Below, one piece after another: positions 27,390-35,629 of a stretch of DNA of 64,000 nucleotides (the stretch's first letter is position 1; the number at the start of each line of letters is the position of its first letter). The translations under genes and the position numbers were made by a program. The notes under the pieces were generated by a model. The model made no database searches, had not been told where the DNA came from, and saw nothing but the letters and a program-made list of their open reading frames with translations. The stretch comes from UBA1794 sp031552405 (GTDB taxonomy: Bacteria; Bacteroidota; Bacteroidia; Bacteroidales; Bacteroidaceae), in NCBI GenBank assembly GCA_031552405.1, contig JAVBMN010000043.1, forward strand, positions 1 through 64,000, given 5' to 3'.

Positions 27390-27478
27390 TCGCGGTCTTC
27401 ACTATAGAAATTGTGGAGGGGAACTAACGGTCGATGAAGTCAACCAACGGTCAGCAAAGCTAAACATGTGGATAATAA

Positions 27479-29125
27479 TTATTCATTCGCTATCCACCAT
27501 TGCTTTCCTTTACCCCATTGTTTCACCTTTTCGAGTATGATCTCCTTGGTCAGGTCTTTTACTGGTGTGTCATATCCCCATACCTCGTCTTCTGGTATCC
27601 CTGTTATATAGAGCCTTCTTTTTATTTCATTGACAAACTCATCTGTGACCAGTTCATAGAGACGGTTACCTTTTTCTTCCCTTTCCAGCTTCTGGAAAAA
27701 TATGTAGCCGTCGTAGTTATCTTCATAACGTCCCATTTTGGGGTTGTATTTCTCTTCCAATATAGCATCAAGCGGTTCGTTGCCAAATGGACTGCCGGCC
27801 AGGTCGAAAGCAACCGGTATGTTCTTATTCATATCGAATGCATAGTCGAATAGTCCAAACCGGAGTTTTCCTTCAATTTCTCCCGCATTACTTATCGTCA
27901 TCTGATGTGGAAAAATGCAAAATACATTCTCGTTCGAGAGGCGTTCCACTAACTGTGCTCCGGCCGTTGGAGCCGGCTCTTCTCCTTCTGCTGCATCATG
28001 CCCGGGTACATCAGGTGATTTATACGCATGCATATCACCAACGATAAAGAGTGTATGACGATTGTCGGTGGTGGTCTTTAGGGTCTGTTCGATCACATCG
28101 GCCATGTGTGTGTCTCTGTCTTTATCATGCAGGTTTTTATAATCCTCATAGTCCTCTTTCGTTTTGAGGGAGTCCCAGGGTGGTTGAAAGTCGGCCAGGA
28201 CTACTTTTATTTGTTGATTTTCAGGTAGTGTTTTATTCAGCTTCCATAGTGTAATCATAAAGTCCATCTCGTCTTTATCATACCATCCATTGATTAGTAA
28301 GCAGCCGAAGATATCCAACAAGATACTCTTATCTACTGTATCCTGCGCATAAAAGCGATCCAGGTCCTTTTGTTTGTGGGATGGAAGTTCGAAAAAGACA
28401 GTGCCGGTGGTTTTAACAAAGTCGGGTTCTTGGGTAACCTTTGTCAATAGATTCCATGACACTTTTCTTCGGTGAATCTCTCCATAAATCACCAGTTTGT
28501 GTTTGGCCAGTTTTTCGATGACATACTGATGGGGAGGTTTGCCATTTGCTTTCAGGTAGTTTACGAAGGCAAGGGTATCTGTGGGTATTTGTTTTAATCT
28601 TTCTGTTCTTTGGATGGAAGCAGCCAGTTTGAAAAGATGTGGTATGATGCTCTCTTTGGCCTTTTCAATACTCTGTTGCGGACGTATTTCGTTTGAATTG
28701 AGCCATTTGCCATTTTCTTTGCTGAAGCTTCTTATGAAATACATAGGATTCGTGCCAATGGTATAAATGACAGCTGCCGCAGAATCTTTATATATGATGC
28801 ACTCAAGTATCTTTCTATTTAGTATCTTATCTCTCTGTTCATCAGACACACTTTCGTCCGGAGTATCTTTTTGGGGAAATGTGTAGTGTAAGCTGTAAGA
28901 GCTATATGCTTTCAATAATCCTCTTTTTCCATAAGCGTAGATATGGGCGATGGATAGATAGGCATCCAGCGGTGTGTCCTGTTTATATTCGACAAGGAAA
29001 TCCTTGACGAGTTTATTCACTGTGATAGTTTGAATGTCATTTGCGTTTTGCGCCATGCTCGCAAGAGCGATGAAGGCAAATGCTACACATAGACCTATGA
29101 GTCTGATCTTTTTTATCTTTTTCAT
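27479..29125 (-). CDS. Secreted protein with a distant ChaN/erythromycin-esterase-like core
   Basis: This 548-aa protein has a signal peptide (MKKIKKIRLIGLCVAFAFI to MAQ). Near residues 210-420 lies a pattern of spaced acidic and His residues, VIYGEIHRRKVSW, TVFFELPSHKQ, KVVLADFQPPW and TLFIVGDMHAYK. It recalls the ChaN/TraB/erythromycin-esterase superfamily, whose members have a GE.H start and a late G.H motif. I regard this as a weak, structure-like resemblance. The N-terminal 200 and C-terminal 100 residues are unrecognised. A -7 box (TAACTTTG) reads at 29158-29151 on the minus strand. It is flanked by REP-like DNA. Confidence 0.5.
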   Translation of the reverse strand: MKKIKKIRLIGLCVAFAFIALASMAQNANDIQTITVNKLVKDFLVEYKQDTPLDAYLSIAHIYAYGKRGLLKAYSSYSLHYTFPQKDTPDESVSDEQRDKILNRKILECIIYKDSAAAVIYTIGTNPMYFIRSFSKENGKWLNSNEIRPQQSIEKAKESIIPHLFKLAASIQRTERLKQIPTDTLAFVNYLKANGKPPHQYVIEKLAKHKLVIYGEIHRRKVSWNLLTKVTQEPDFVKTTGTVFFELPSHKQKDLDRFYAQDTVDKSILLDIFGCLLINGWYDKDEMDFMITLWKLNKTLPENQQIKVVLADFQPPWDSLKTKEDYEDYKNLHDKDRDTHMADVIEQTLKTTTDNRHTLFIVGDMHAYKSPDVPGHDAAEGEEPAPTAGAQLVERLSNENVFCIFPHQMTISNAGEIEGKLRFGLFDYAFDMNKNIPVAFDLAGSPFGNEPLDAILEEKYNPKMGRYEDNYDGYIFFQKLEREEKGNRLYELVTDEFVNEIKRRLYITGIPEDEVWGYDTPVKDLTKEIILEKVKQWGKGKQWWIANE

Positions 29126-29289
29126 AACAATATGGATTAAAATGTTTCTGCAAAGTTAGAGTGAAACAAGCCAAATTGTGTTTATATCAGTCAGGAATCT
29201 ATGGTGCAAAGGATTTCTCTATACTAGTTGTTTTTAGGTGATTAGGGATCCGATTTCGTTAAAAAGGTTATATTAGCCGGTAGGAATGT

Positions 29290-30957
29290 TTATGCCTCGG
29301 GAATATCGCTCGATAATCTGCCGATATACTCCACGATATCTTCCCCGGCCTGCATATTCAGCTTCAGGCGAATGGTGGTTTTTCGTTGGTAGATGGTGCG
29401 GATACTTTGTTGGGTGATAGTGCTTATTTCTTTGGTAGTGAAGTCGGCACAAAGCAGGCAGCAGAGCTGCATTTCTTTTTCTGTCAACGCCGATTCCCAT
29501 TTGCTTTTCATTTGGGTGTAAAAGTGGTCGTACAATGAGTCGATCAGCGCATACAGATCATCCCAGATAATGAGGGAATCTACCGGGATCTCCTCATTGG
29601 TCAGTTTGGCCATTAGTCGCAGCATATCCTGATGTGGGTTAGTAGGGTTGGAGGCTGTGAAGCGGATAAGGCCTAATTGCTGCAATAGTACTTTTTTGAA
29701 GTACGCACTGTGTTCTCTACTGGTTTTAAAGTTGTCAGAGACATCGCCCATTAGTTTTTGGAGTGACTCCATCTTCTCCTCCATCTGGTAAAGTCTGTCT
29801 CTTTTGCGTTTGGCATATAGATAGATCACGGCTACCACCACTAAAGTGAGGAAGAGGGTGCTTAGCAGTATGAGTTGGATACGTTGCTTCTTTATGATAA
29901 GCAGTTGGTTTTGTTCGGATAGCTTTTGTTTGGTTACTACTTGCTCCTCATATATTTTTATTCTGTCGATTTCATTAAAATGCAGAGAATCCGTGTGCTG
30001 GCCGATTAACGTGAAATCAAAAGTACCTCCTTTGGCGTAGGTTATTATATTTTGAAAGAAAGTGAGCCCTTTCTTTGTAAATCCGAAACTTCGGTCTTTG
30101 TCTGAGCCGGTATATGTTTCGAGCGTCTGATCCAAGTAGTACTGAGCCGAATCTAATTGATGCTGTTGGAGGAATATTTCAGCTTTCATATAAGGGGCGG
30201 TATAGGGTGAATCGGTATCGTATGCCTCCATGTGCTTTATATTGACTAAAGCTTTGTTGTATTTTTTAGAGGCTATCTGTATGTCTGCATAATTCCTGTA
30301 ATAATGGCATAATCTTGCGGTGTCATTATTCTGTCTGGCCAGGTCTATTGCTTTTTGCATCCAGTAGTCAATGGTATCGTTATTCTTTATCATGGAGTAT
30401 GTGAGAGCTGCCATGTAACATGTGGATGAAGAAGTACTGTCATACTCAAAGGCTTTTGTGTAATACAGATACGCTTGTTTGTAGTCATTTATGCCATATA
30501 GTTTACCGGCAGTTGTCCGAAGTAGATTGTAAGTGGCAATGCTGTTGTGTGTCTGTTGGGCCAGTTCAAAGGCCTCGGTATAATAACGTGTATAGTTTAG
30601 TGTGTCGTTTTTCCATGACAGATGATTGAGGACCAGTCTATACGTTTCCATCAACTCCTTCTGCATATTGTGCTTTTTGTAATAATTCAACGCAGAAATA
30701 ATCATGGAATCTTCAACTGTGGATTTCCCTTGTACAATGTGTGAAGTGATCCTTAACCGCCAATAGTCAGCTTGTTGCCTTTCAGACATATTGTGGTCTG
30801 CTATCTTATCTAAAAGATATACCGCACTATCTCTATGGGAATAGATGATAGAATCAACTTGTGCCAGCAGCTTGTCTGTTTGTGCAGAGTGTGAGCATGA
30901 TCCGAAGAGCAATATGCTGCATATTATACAAACAGAATAGGTGAATATACGAACCAT
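29290..30957 (-). CDS. TPR lipoprotein/membrane regulator with C-terminal LuxR-like HTH
   Basis: This 555-aa protein has a signal with a lipobox (SILLFGSCSH). Tetratricopeptide-like helices at about 60-330 are followed by a membrane helix at about 358-380 (LILLSTLFLTLVVVAVIYLY), a coiled coil, and a DNA-binding region at the C-terminus (ALTEKEMQLCCLLCADFTTKEISTI, then RTIYQRKTTIRLKL). This design, an outside TPR sensor, one helix and a cytoplasmic HTH, is frequent in Bacteroidota regulators of surface functions. The ATG at 30957 is used because a -7 box (TATATTTG) reads at 30989-30982. If the lipobox is real, lipid anchoring and a membrane helix coexist, which is odd but common in this family. 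Confidence 0.8.
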   Translation of the reverse strand: MVRIFTYSVCIICSILLFGSCSHSAQTDKLLAQVDSIIYSHRDSAVYLLDKIADHNMSERQQADYWRLRITSHIVQGKSTVEDSMIISALNYYKKHNMQKELMETYRLVLNHLSWKNDTLNYTRYYTEAFELAQQTHNSIATYNLLRTTAGKLYGINDYKQAYLYYTKAFEYDSTSSSTCYMAALTYSMIKNNDTIDYWMQKAIDLARQNNDTARLCHYYRNYADIQIASKKYNKALVNIKHMEAYDTDSPYTAPYMKAEIFLQQHQLDSAQYYLDQTLETYTGSDKDRSFGFTKKGLTFFQNIITYAKGGTFDFTLIGQHTDSLHFNEIDRIKIYEEQVVTKQKLSEQNQLLIIKKQRIQLILLSTLFLTLVVVAVIYLYAKRKRDRLYQMEEKMESLQKLMGDVSDNFKTSREHSAYFKKVLLQQLGLIRFTASNPTNPHQDMLRLMAKLTNEEIPVDSLIIWDDLYALIDSLYDHFYTQMKSKWESALTEKEMQLCCLLCADFTTKEISTITQQSIRTIYQRKTTIRLKLNMQAGEDIVEYIGRLSSDIPEA

Positions 30958-31165
30958 TGTATTATTGGATAGGAACAGGTGCAAATATAACTATTTTTAT
31001 TTTATCTACTATTTTTTTCTTCTGCTTCAGAAAATGTTTTTATGGATTTTACTGCATTTACTGCATAATTGATAGGTATTGTTTTGTTGTTCAATTGTTT
31101 AATGGTATGCAGTAAGGTATGCAGTAACTATGCAGCAAGCCGTTTGCTGCATACTCTTGCAAGGG

Positions 31166-31257
31166 TTGAGTCGACGCCCTCAACTGACCAGTCGGCGCCC
31201 TCAACTGGCGAGTTGGCGGGTTCGACTGGCGAGTCGGCGCCCTCGACTCAAAAAAAC
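31166..31257. repeat. Array of palindromes with exact 21-bp period
   Basis: Three full palindromes are centred at 31187.5, 31208.5 and 31229.5: CAACTGACCAGTCG, CAACTGGCGAGTTG and CGACTGGCGAGTCG. Half-sites remain at both ends in phase (AGTCG at 31169-31173, CGACT at 31244-31248). The arms covary: CAACT...AGTTG against CGACT...AGTCG. The array lies immediately after the stop of the 31260-32333 gene and before the TPR/HTH regulator. Confidence 0.85.
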
Positions 31258-31259
31258 AT

Positions 31260-32333
31260 CTATTCTGACAAAATATGCTTGCGGCTTCTGTGCCACAGAT
31301 CGGACATTGGTTCAATGTCTTTTCCCTCCAAAGAATCATTATTCATCTTCTGCAGGATTTGTGTGTTTTGCAGGAGGTATTGCTTCCTGTATGCGATGAA
31401 CACCGTATTTATTCTTTCGCGCAGTTTTTCGTTGAAGCGGTTCACCATGTCATTGGCAAAGAGGTCGATTACTTCAGTGTACTTACTGATAAACTCCTTG
31501 TCGCCATAGCTGGGCAGCTTTGACAGTTTATCCATCGGACTGCCGCCGCTTCCTTCAAGCATGGGCTGACTGGTCAGTGAAGATACATCATTTAATGTCT
31601 TTTTCAGGAAGTCTCCGATTTTCTTTCCGATAGACGGGTTTATGATTTTTCGGTAGCGTTCAAAATACTCCCCGGAGAGTAGGGTATATGCATTCTCAAT
31701 CGGACTGATCTCTTCCTCGTAGAAATGTTGCAGTACAGGAGTGGCGGAAATACCACTGGTATCCGGAACGGATAGTTGAAACAGCTGTGCATTAATGGAC
31801 AGAGGGTAGGTCAGTTCGCTGTTCAGCTGGGCTGTGTAATTCTCAAAAAGTGATCTGAGGTGTACGAAATCAAACTGCTCAAAGCTGAATGAGAGCTTCT
31901 GAATCAATTCTTTTATACTTTCATCCTCATTGAGGAATGCATACCTGGTTTTGAAAGCCTCTGCCTGGGTTACCAGCGGGTTCTTCCCGGCATATTTGTC
32001 GGCATACGTTTCATATTCAAATATCTGTTCTCCGCATGAAGCCATCAATGATTTGATAATGGGCATATTGCGGTCGTTGTGGCGCGTGATCACCGCTTTG
32101 CAGGATCTTACTTCCTCAGACAATTCATGGATGTCTCTTTCCAATCGAGAGATCTGTATGTCTTTCTGAAGCATTTGTTCTGATTTGCTCTGCAGCTCTT
32201 GCTGAAGGCGGCTGTATTGAAGTGAGTGTCCGTCTCCTTTTACCGGTGTTTCGTCGTTCTTGTTTTTCGTTTTCCATTGAAACACTACTACGGCCAGCAG
32301 AACCAGGATGAGGATGATAAGAATTGCAGTCAT
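31260..32333 (-). CDS. Membrane-anchored coiled-coil protein of unknown function
   Basis: This 357-aa protein starts with a single hydrophobic helix (MTAILIILILVLLAVVVFQW), a short charged linker and a coiled coil (about 35-80, SRLQQELQSKSEQML). A largely helical domain follows to the end, with TPR-like regularity but no motif I recognise. The helix probably anchors it in the inner membrane with the body in the cytoplasm. It shares the minus strand with the DUF6249-like gene upstream, but a 29-bp hairpin separates them. The stop codon lies 10 nt from the 21-bp-period array. Confidence 0.68.
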   Translation of the reverse strand: MTAILIILILVLLAVVVFQWKTKNKNDETPVKGDGHSLQYSRLQQELQSKSEQMLQKDIQISRLERDIHELSEEVRSCKAVITRHNDRNMPIIKSLMASCGEQIFEYETYADKYAGKNPLVTQAEAFKTRYAFLNEDESIKELIQKLSFSFEQFDFVHLRSLFENYTAQLNSELTYPLSINAQLFQLSVPDTSGISATPVLQHFYEEEISPIENAYTLLSGEYFERYRKIINPSIGKKIGDFLKKTLNDVSSLTSQPMLEGSGGSPMDKLSKLPSYGDKEFISKYTEVIDLFANDMVNRFNEKLRERINTVFIAYRKQYLLQNTQILQKMNNDSLEGKDIEPMSDLWHRSRKHILSE

Positions 32334-32494
32334 GATTTTCTGATTTAATCGTTTGATACTCTATTTGATTCTATATGTATAGAATAGGGTGCAAAAATCA
32401 CTACTTTTTTCGAGATACACAAACGTTTAAATGGAAAAATGGGTGGATTCGGTCTAAAAGAGAACGGATTATGAGTGTTTGCATTCTTTCTCGC

Positions 32495-32555
32495 ATTGAA
32501 GGCTATATCATGTAGGGGCGGAAGCATTCCGCCCCTACATGATATAGCCTTCAAT
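32495..32555. repeat. Perfect 29-bp inverted repeat (REP-like hairpin)
   Basis: The arm 32495-32523 is exactly complementary to 32527-32555, with a 3-nt loop (GCA). The core is GTAGGGGCGGAA. It lies 22 nt after the stop of the DUF6249-like gene, so it may end that transcript, but there is no T-run. The core matches the REP-like pair at 27314-27389, which favours a dispersed repeat. Confidence 0.75.
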
Positions 32556-32576
32556 AATGAAAAAGAGTACGGATCG

Positions 32577-32981
32577 TTATTTCTTTTCTTTTATCCTCTG
32601 TTCGATGATGAATGCAACGATGAGGCCTGCTCCGCCGAAAAGCAGGGTGCATGCGCCGTATATCACGGTAAGCACATCGCGAAGTGCCCAGTCGTTATTG
32701 CTGCCATAGCCAGGGATGTGGGTGTAGCAGATAAAGAAAGCAACAAGCAATCCAAGGCCGAATCCTGCAAACAGACAGCCCCCCTTGAGTGCACTGAAGG
32801 AAGACTCCTGTGAGAAGAGGATGGGTTGTTTCATCACTTCCGATGTAGGTAAGGCGGGCAGCTCGGCCAGCTTTTCAATCAGTGCAAGGCGTTCGCGGCG
32901 GCGGGCAAAGAGTTCGAACAGTTTGTAAATTCCCAACGTAATAATACCTACAATAGAAGGTATCATAATAAAGTCTAACAT
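32577..32981 (-). CDS. Small membrane protein (DUF6249-like)
   Basis: This 134-aa protein has a first helix (MIPSIVGIITLGIYKLFELF), a charged stretch (ARRRERLALIEKLAELP), and two further hydrophobic segments (CLFAGFGLGLLVAFFI and VIYGACTLLFGGAGLIVAFI). I believe it resembles the DUF6249 family, often found next to ECF sigma operons in Bacteroides, but could not verify it. It is divergent from the ECF sigma gene and has an ECF-type promoter facing it (33024-33052) with a leader of about 36 nt. Confidence 0.75.
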   Translation of the reverse strand: MLDFIMIPSIVGIITLGIYKLFELFARRRERLALIEKLAELPALPTSEVMKQPILFSQESSFSALKGGCLFAGFGLGLLVAFFICYTHIPGYGSNNDWALRDVLTVIYGACTLLFGGAGLIVAFIIEQRIKEKK

Positions 32982-33023
32982 AATGGTAAGTTTTTAAGTG
33001 AATAATTACGTTCTTTGTGTGGT

Positions 33024-33052
33024 TAGACGCGCTTCGGCGAAGAAGGTTACAC
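33024..33052 (-). promoter_or_regulatory. Putative ECF-type promoter facing the DUF6249-like gene
   Basis: On the minus strand TGTAACC and GCGTCTAA appear with AAC and CGT separated by exactly 16 bp, the classical ECF sigma -35/-10 layout. It is the mirror image of the copy at 33107-33136. Confidence 0.6.
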
Positions 33053-33091
33053 TTTAACCTGTCATTATTTAAAGTTGTGAGAAGAATTTAT

Positions 33092-33099
33092 TATTTTTG
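33092..33099 (+). promoter_or_regulatory. -7 element of the ECF sigma gene
   Basis: TATTTTTG fits the primary-sigma -7 consensus. It would start transcription near 33106, about 40 nt before the sigma ATG. No -33 box is clear. Confidence 0.45.
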
Positions 33100-33106
33100 C
33101 GCAGGA

Positions 33107-33136
33107 GTGTAACCTTTCTCCGGGCACTGCGTCTAA
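33107..33136 (+). promoter_or_regulatory. Putative ECF-type promoter facing the sigma gene
   Basis: TGTAACC at 33108-33114 and GCGTCTAA at 33129-33136 have AAC and CGT separated by 16 bp. Transcription would begin only a few bases before the ATG at 33146, so this transcript would be nearly leaderless. The same two motifs point the other way at 33024-33052. Confidence 0.58.
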
Positions 33137-33145
33137 CCGGATATC

Positions 33146-33700
33146 ATGAAGCAGAAAGACGAAAGCCTGTATATACAACGAATCCTGGATGGAGAAACGG
33201 AACTCTTTGCCGCTTTTCTTGACCGCTACAGCCGGCCCATCCATTCGTTGGTGGTACAGATGCTTCCGTCTCAGGAGGATGCGGAGGAACTGGTACAAGA
33301 CATCTTCCTCAAGGCCTTTCGTGGGCTGGGAAGTTATCGTGGCGAGTGTACCTTCTCCACATGGCTGTACCGCATAGCGTATACAATGGGGGCTTCGGCT
33401 ACCCGTAAGAAGAGAAAGGAATTTCTGTATATAGAGGAAAGCACCATCGATAATGTGCCGGATGAAAAGGCAGAGCTGATGATGTGCTTTTCTGACGATG
33501 AGGAACAAATAGAAAAGCTGACCCGGGCCATTGATCGCCTGAATGCAGAAGAACGTGCACTCATTACGCTGTTTTATTACGAAGAGAAAAGCGTAGAAGA
33601 GATTGCCGGAATAGTGAAGCAGTCGCAGTCGAACATCAAAGTACGCCTGCACCGCATCCGCAAAAAACTATATGTGATACTTACGAATTATGGAAGCTGA
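33146..33700 (+). CDS. ECF RNA polymerase sigma factor
   Basis: This 184-aa sigma70-family factor contains only regions 2 and 4. Region 2 (DRYSRPIHSLVVQMLPSQED, then AEELVQDIFLKAFRGL) and the -10 contact helix lie at about 20-95. Region 4 (ALITLFYYEEKSVEEIAGI, then SQSNIKVRLHRIRKKL) lies at about 130-175. The size is typical. It overlaps the next gene by 11 nt. The divergent spacer has mirrored ECF-type promoters, so it probably regulates itself and the divergent membrane gene. The stimulus is unknown. Confidence 0.93.
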   Translation: MKQKDESLYIQRILDGETELFAAFLDRYSRPIHSLVVQMLPSQEDAEELVQDIFLKAFRGLGSYRGECTFSTWLYRIAYTMGASATRKKRKEFLYIEESTIDNVPDEKAELMMCFSDDEEQIEKLTRAIDRLNAEERALITLFYYEEKSVEEIAGIVKQSQSNIKVRLHRIRKKLYVILTNYGS

Positions 33701-34055
33701 TAGAGATACAAACCACGCATTGAAACAGGCACTTGCCCGCCGCAGGAAGAATGACCTTCCTGTCGATTTTACCTTTCATGCCATGCAGCAGGTAAGGAAG
33801 GCTGCCTATGCCCGCCGCAAGCGGGCGGAGGTAGGGGGGATTGTATCCCTTGCGCTCGGTTCTGTATTTCTTGTGTGGCTGCTGTGGTATGTGCTGGCGG
33901 TGTATCTGGAATTTAATCTAGTGGCCCATTTATCACGCTTCCGGATATTGGGGCAGTCGGGCCTGTGGGGTTTCTATGTGTACATTGCCTTGTTGGCTCT
34001 TCTTCTGCTTGGATTGGATCACTGGTTGCGAAAGCGCCGGAGGGAGTCTGTGTAG
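33690..34055 (+). CDS. Small two-helix membrane protein, putative anti-sigma partner
   Basis: This 121-aa protein starts inside the sigma gene (11-nt overlap), a sign of translational coupling. A basic N-terminal part (about 1-48, HALKQALARRRKNDLPVDF) is followed by two membrane helices (about 50-75 and 92-112). Position and topology suit a membrane-bound anti-sigma factor that holds the sigma factor at the inner membrane. There is no zinc HxxxCxxC motif, so it is not a ZAS-type anti-sigma. The role is inferred from context only. Confidence 0.75.
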   Translation: MEADRDTNHALKQALARRRKNDLPVDFTFHAMQQVRKAAYARRKRAEVGGIVSLALGSVFLVWLLWYVLAVYLEFNLVAHLSRFRILGQSGLWGFYVYIALLALLLLGLDHWLRKRRRESV

Positions 34056-34099
34056 GGAATACTTATTCTTTCTTGAGGGATAAAAGTATAGATTTCTGC

Positions 34100-34128
34100 T
34101 TGTCGTTAGGGATAAAAGTTTAACTTTG
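34100..34128 (+). promoter_or_regulatory. Promoter of the AraC-type gene
   Basis: TTG at 34100-34102, then 18 bp, then TAACTTTG at 34121-34128, one base short of the usual spacing. Confidence 0.6.
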
Positions 34129-34160
34129 CAGACTTGCAAAAGTTTTGATGCTTTATCCGA

Positions 34161-35243
34161 ATGATTAATACAATCTACTTTAGTTCAATATTCATGGCGG
34201 CAGCGGCCTATTTCATTATGGCCATGATGCTGTTTTTACAACGTGCCGGAGGAGAACGTTCACGCATAATACTTGCTGTCCTTGCATCCGTATCGGTATT
34301 TAATTATTTACCGCGCTTTTTTAGCCTGCTGCAGGGTGGTACCCCCTCGTTGGTGATCTCTGTACCCATGTTGATTCTGGCCATTTTTATGGTGATCTGT
34401 TACATAATGTATCCCATTGAGGTAATCTCTCCGGGATGGATTAACCTGAAACGTCTCTTGTGGCTGTATATGCCTGTGGGGGTGTTGCTGGTTATTTACG
34501 GTGTAACCAGTTTGTTGGGAGTGGTTTATGAGCCTTATGTTTCTTTGCTCGACATGTGGCCGCACATGGGTCAGTTCAATGTGTGGTTCAGGGTGTTGTT
34601 AAGCTTTATGATCTTTCTGCCTCCGCTGTGTATCTTTTATATACCTTATGGTCGGAAGTATAGTAATACGGACCGGGCTTGGATTAGAGGGTATTCTATT
34701 GTGTTTCTTATAAATAATATAGCTTATATTCTGGTGCTGTCAAGTAGTAGCATGTATGTGAAAACCGGTTATTACTTTGTTAGCGTGGGCTGCCAGTTGT
34801 ATATTGTGTATCAGGAACTGTTTGTCAGGATAATTAGTACCGTTCTTCCCGATGCGGGGGAGGCGAAAGAGGAGCAGCCCGTGTCTGCGATCTCTGAAGG
34901 CAAATACAGCTTTTTATTCCAAAAGCTGGAAGCTTATATGCATGAGGAATATGCCTGGCGTGACCCCGAATTGTCCGTGAACCGAACGGCAGCGGCTTTG
35001 TGTACCAATCGTACTACGCTGGCGCGTGCCATTCAGGAGCAAGGGTATGATAGCTATACTACTTATGTCAACCGCTTGCGGATTAATGAGTTCTTACAAC
35101 AGCTTGAAAGCCGGAAAGTAGATAATTTTCAGGATGGCTTCTTTACAGTAGGTTTTCGGTCTAAATCAACAGCTCTGCGTAACTTCCGGCAATTTACAGG
35201 TTCTACCCCCTCTGAATATGTCCAGAATGTGCTGAAATTGTAG
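34161..35243 (+). CDS. Membrane-bound AraC-family transcriptional regulator
   Basis: This 360-aa protein has about seven hydrophobic helices at 1-220. A linker is followed by a C-terminal AraC-type DNA-binding domain (about 265-358: LSVNRTAAALCTNRTTLARAI, then INEFLQQLE and the second HTH with FRSKSTALRNFRQFTGSTPSEY). This membrane-sensor/AraC design is common in Bacteroidota and replaces a separate histidine kinase. The spacing ahead of it (106 bp) and its own promoter make it a separate transcript from the sigma operon. A regulatory link to the GH35 gene that follows is possible but unproven. Confidence 0.88.
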   Translation: MINTIYFSSIFMAAAAYFIMAMMLFLQRAGGERSRIILAVLASVSVFNYLPRFFSLLQGGTPSLVISVPMLILAIFMVICYIMYPIEVISPGWINLKRLLWLYMPVGVLLVIYGVTSLLGVVYEPYVSLLDMWPHMGQFNVWFRVLLSFMIFLPPLCIFYIPYGRKYSNTDRAWIRGYSIVFLINNIAYILVLSSSSMYVKTGYYFVSVGCQLYIVYQELFVRIISTVLPDAGEAKEEQPVSAISEGKYSFLFQKLEAYMHEEYAWRDPELSVNRTAAALCTNRTTLARAIQEQGYDSYTTYVNRLRINEFLQQLESRKVDNFQDGFFTVGFRSKSTALRNFRQFTGSTPSEYVQNVLKL

Positions 35244-35296
35244 TTTTGAGACCTTGATTTGTGCATTTTTGACACCTTTAGTCTTCTTTTTTTTCT

Positions 35297-35508
35297 TATC
35301 TTTGTGGATAATTTTTTACTGCATAAACCGAATGAGACATGCTTCTCTATAAAGTAATGTCAGTTATGAGTAATGAAGTAAATAATCCCCTTCATCTGTT
35401 TACACTGTAATAGTGAGGTGAAGTTTTTGAGAAAGGCCGTATTAGGAGTTCAAGTAAAAGCCTTTTTGTCACATTTAAAGTCCCTGGCCGTGAGGTTGGG
35501 GATTTTTT
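35297..35508 (+). ncRNA. Candidate small RNA between the AraC and GH35 genes
   Basis: TATCTTTG at 35297-35304 is a -7 element with no gene behind it. About 200 nt later, a 9-bp stem with three G-U pairs and a GTGA loop (35481-35502) ends in six T residues (35503-35508), an intrinsic terminator. Between them lie two more hairpins: CTTCATC/GGTGAAG (35390s to 35420s) and AAAGGC/GCCTTT (35432-35465), the latter also with a T-run. No -33 box is clear. The region has no supported reading frame. Confidence 0.42.
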
Positions 35509-35629
35509 AATGCCTATAAGTGGGCTAAATGCGAAGAAATGAAGTGAGGAATTTAACAACTCACATAATATCGTTACCTTTATGGCGGAAAATGAAAAAC
35601 TAACAGTAGACTTCTAAAAAGCAGAAACC

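Noticed and set aside
27479..29125. Call as an erythromycin resistance esterase
   Set aside because: Only a faint GE.H/G.H pattern is seen. Overall sequence and signal peptide do not support an antibiotic-resistance role.
35297..35508. Candidate RNA read as 6S RNA
   Set aside because: The 5' and 3' ends do not pair in the long closing helix 6S RNA needs, so only a generic small RNA is supported.
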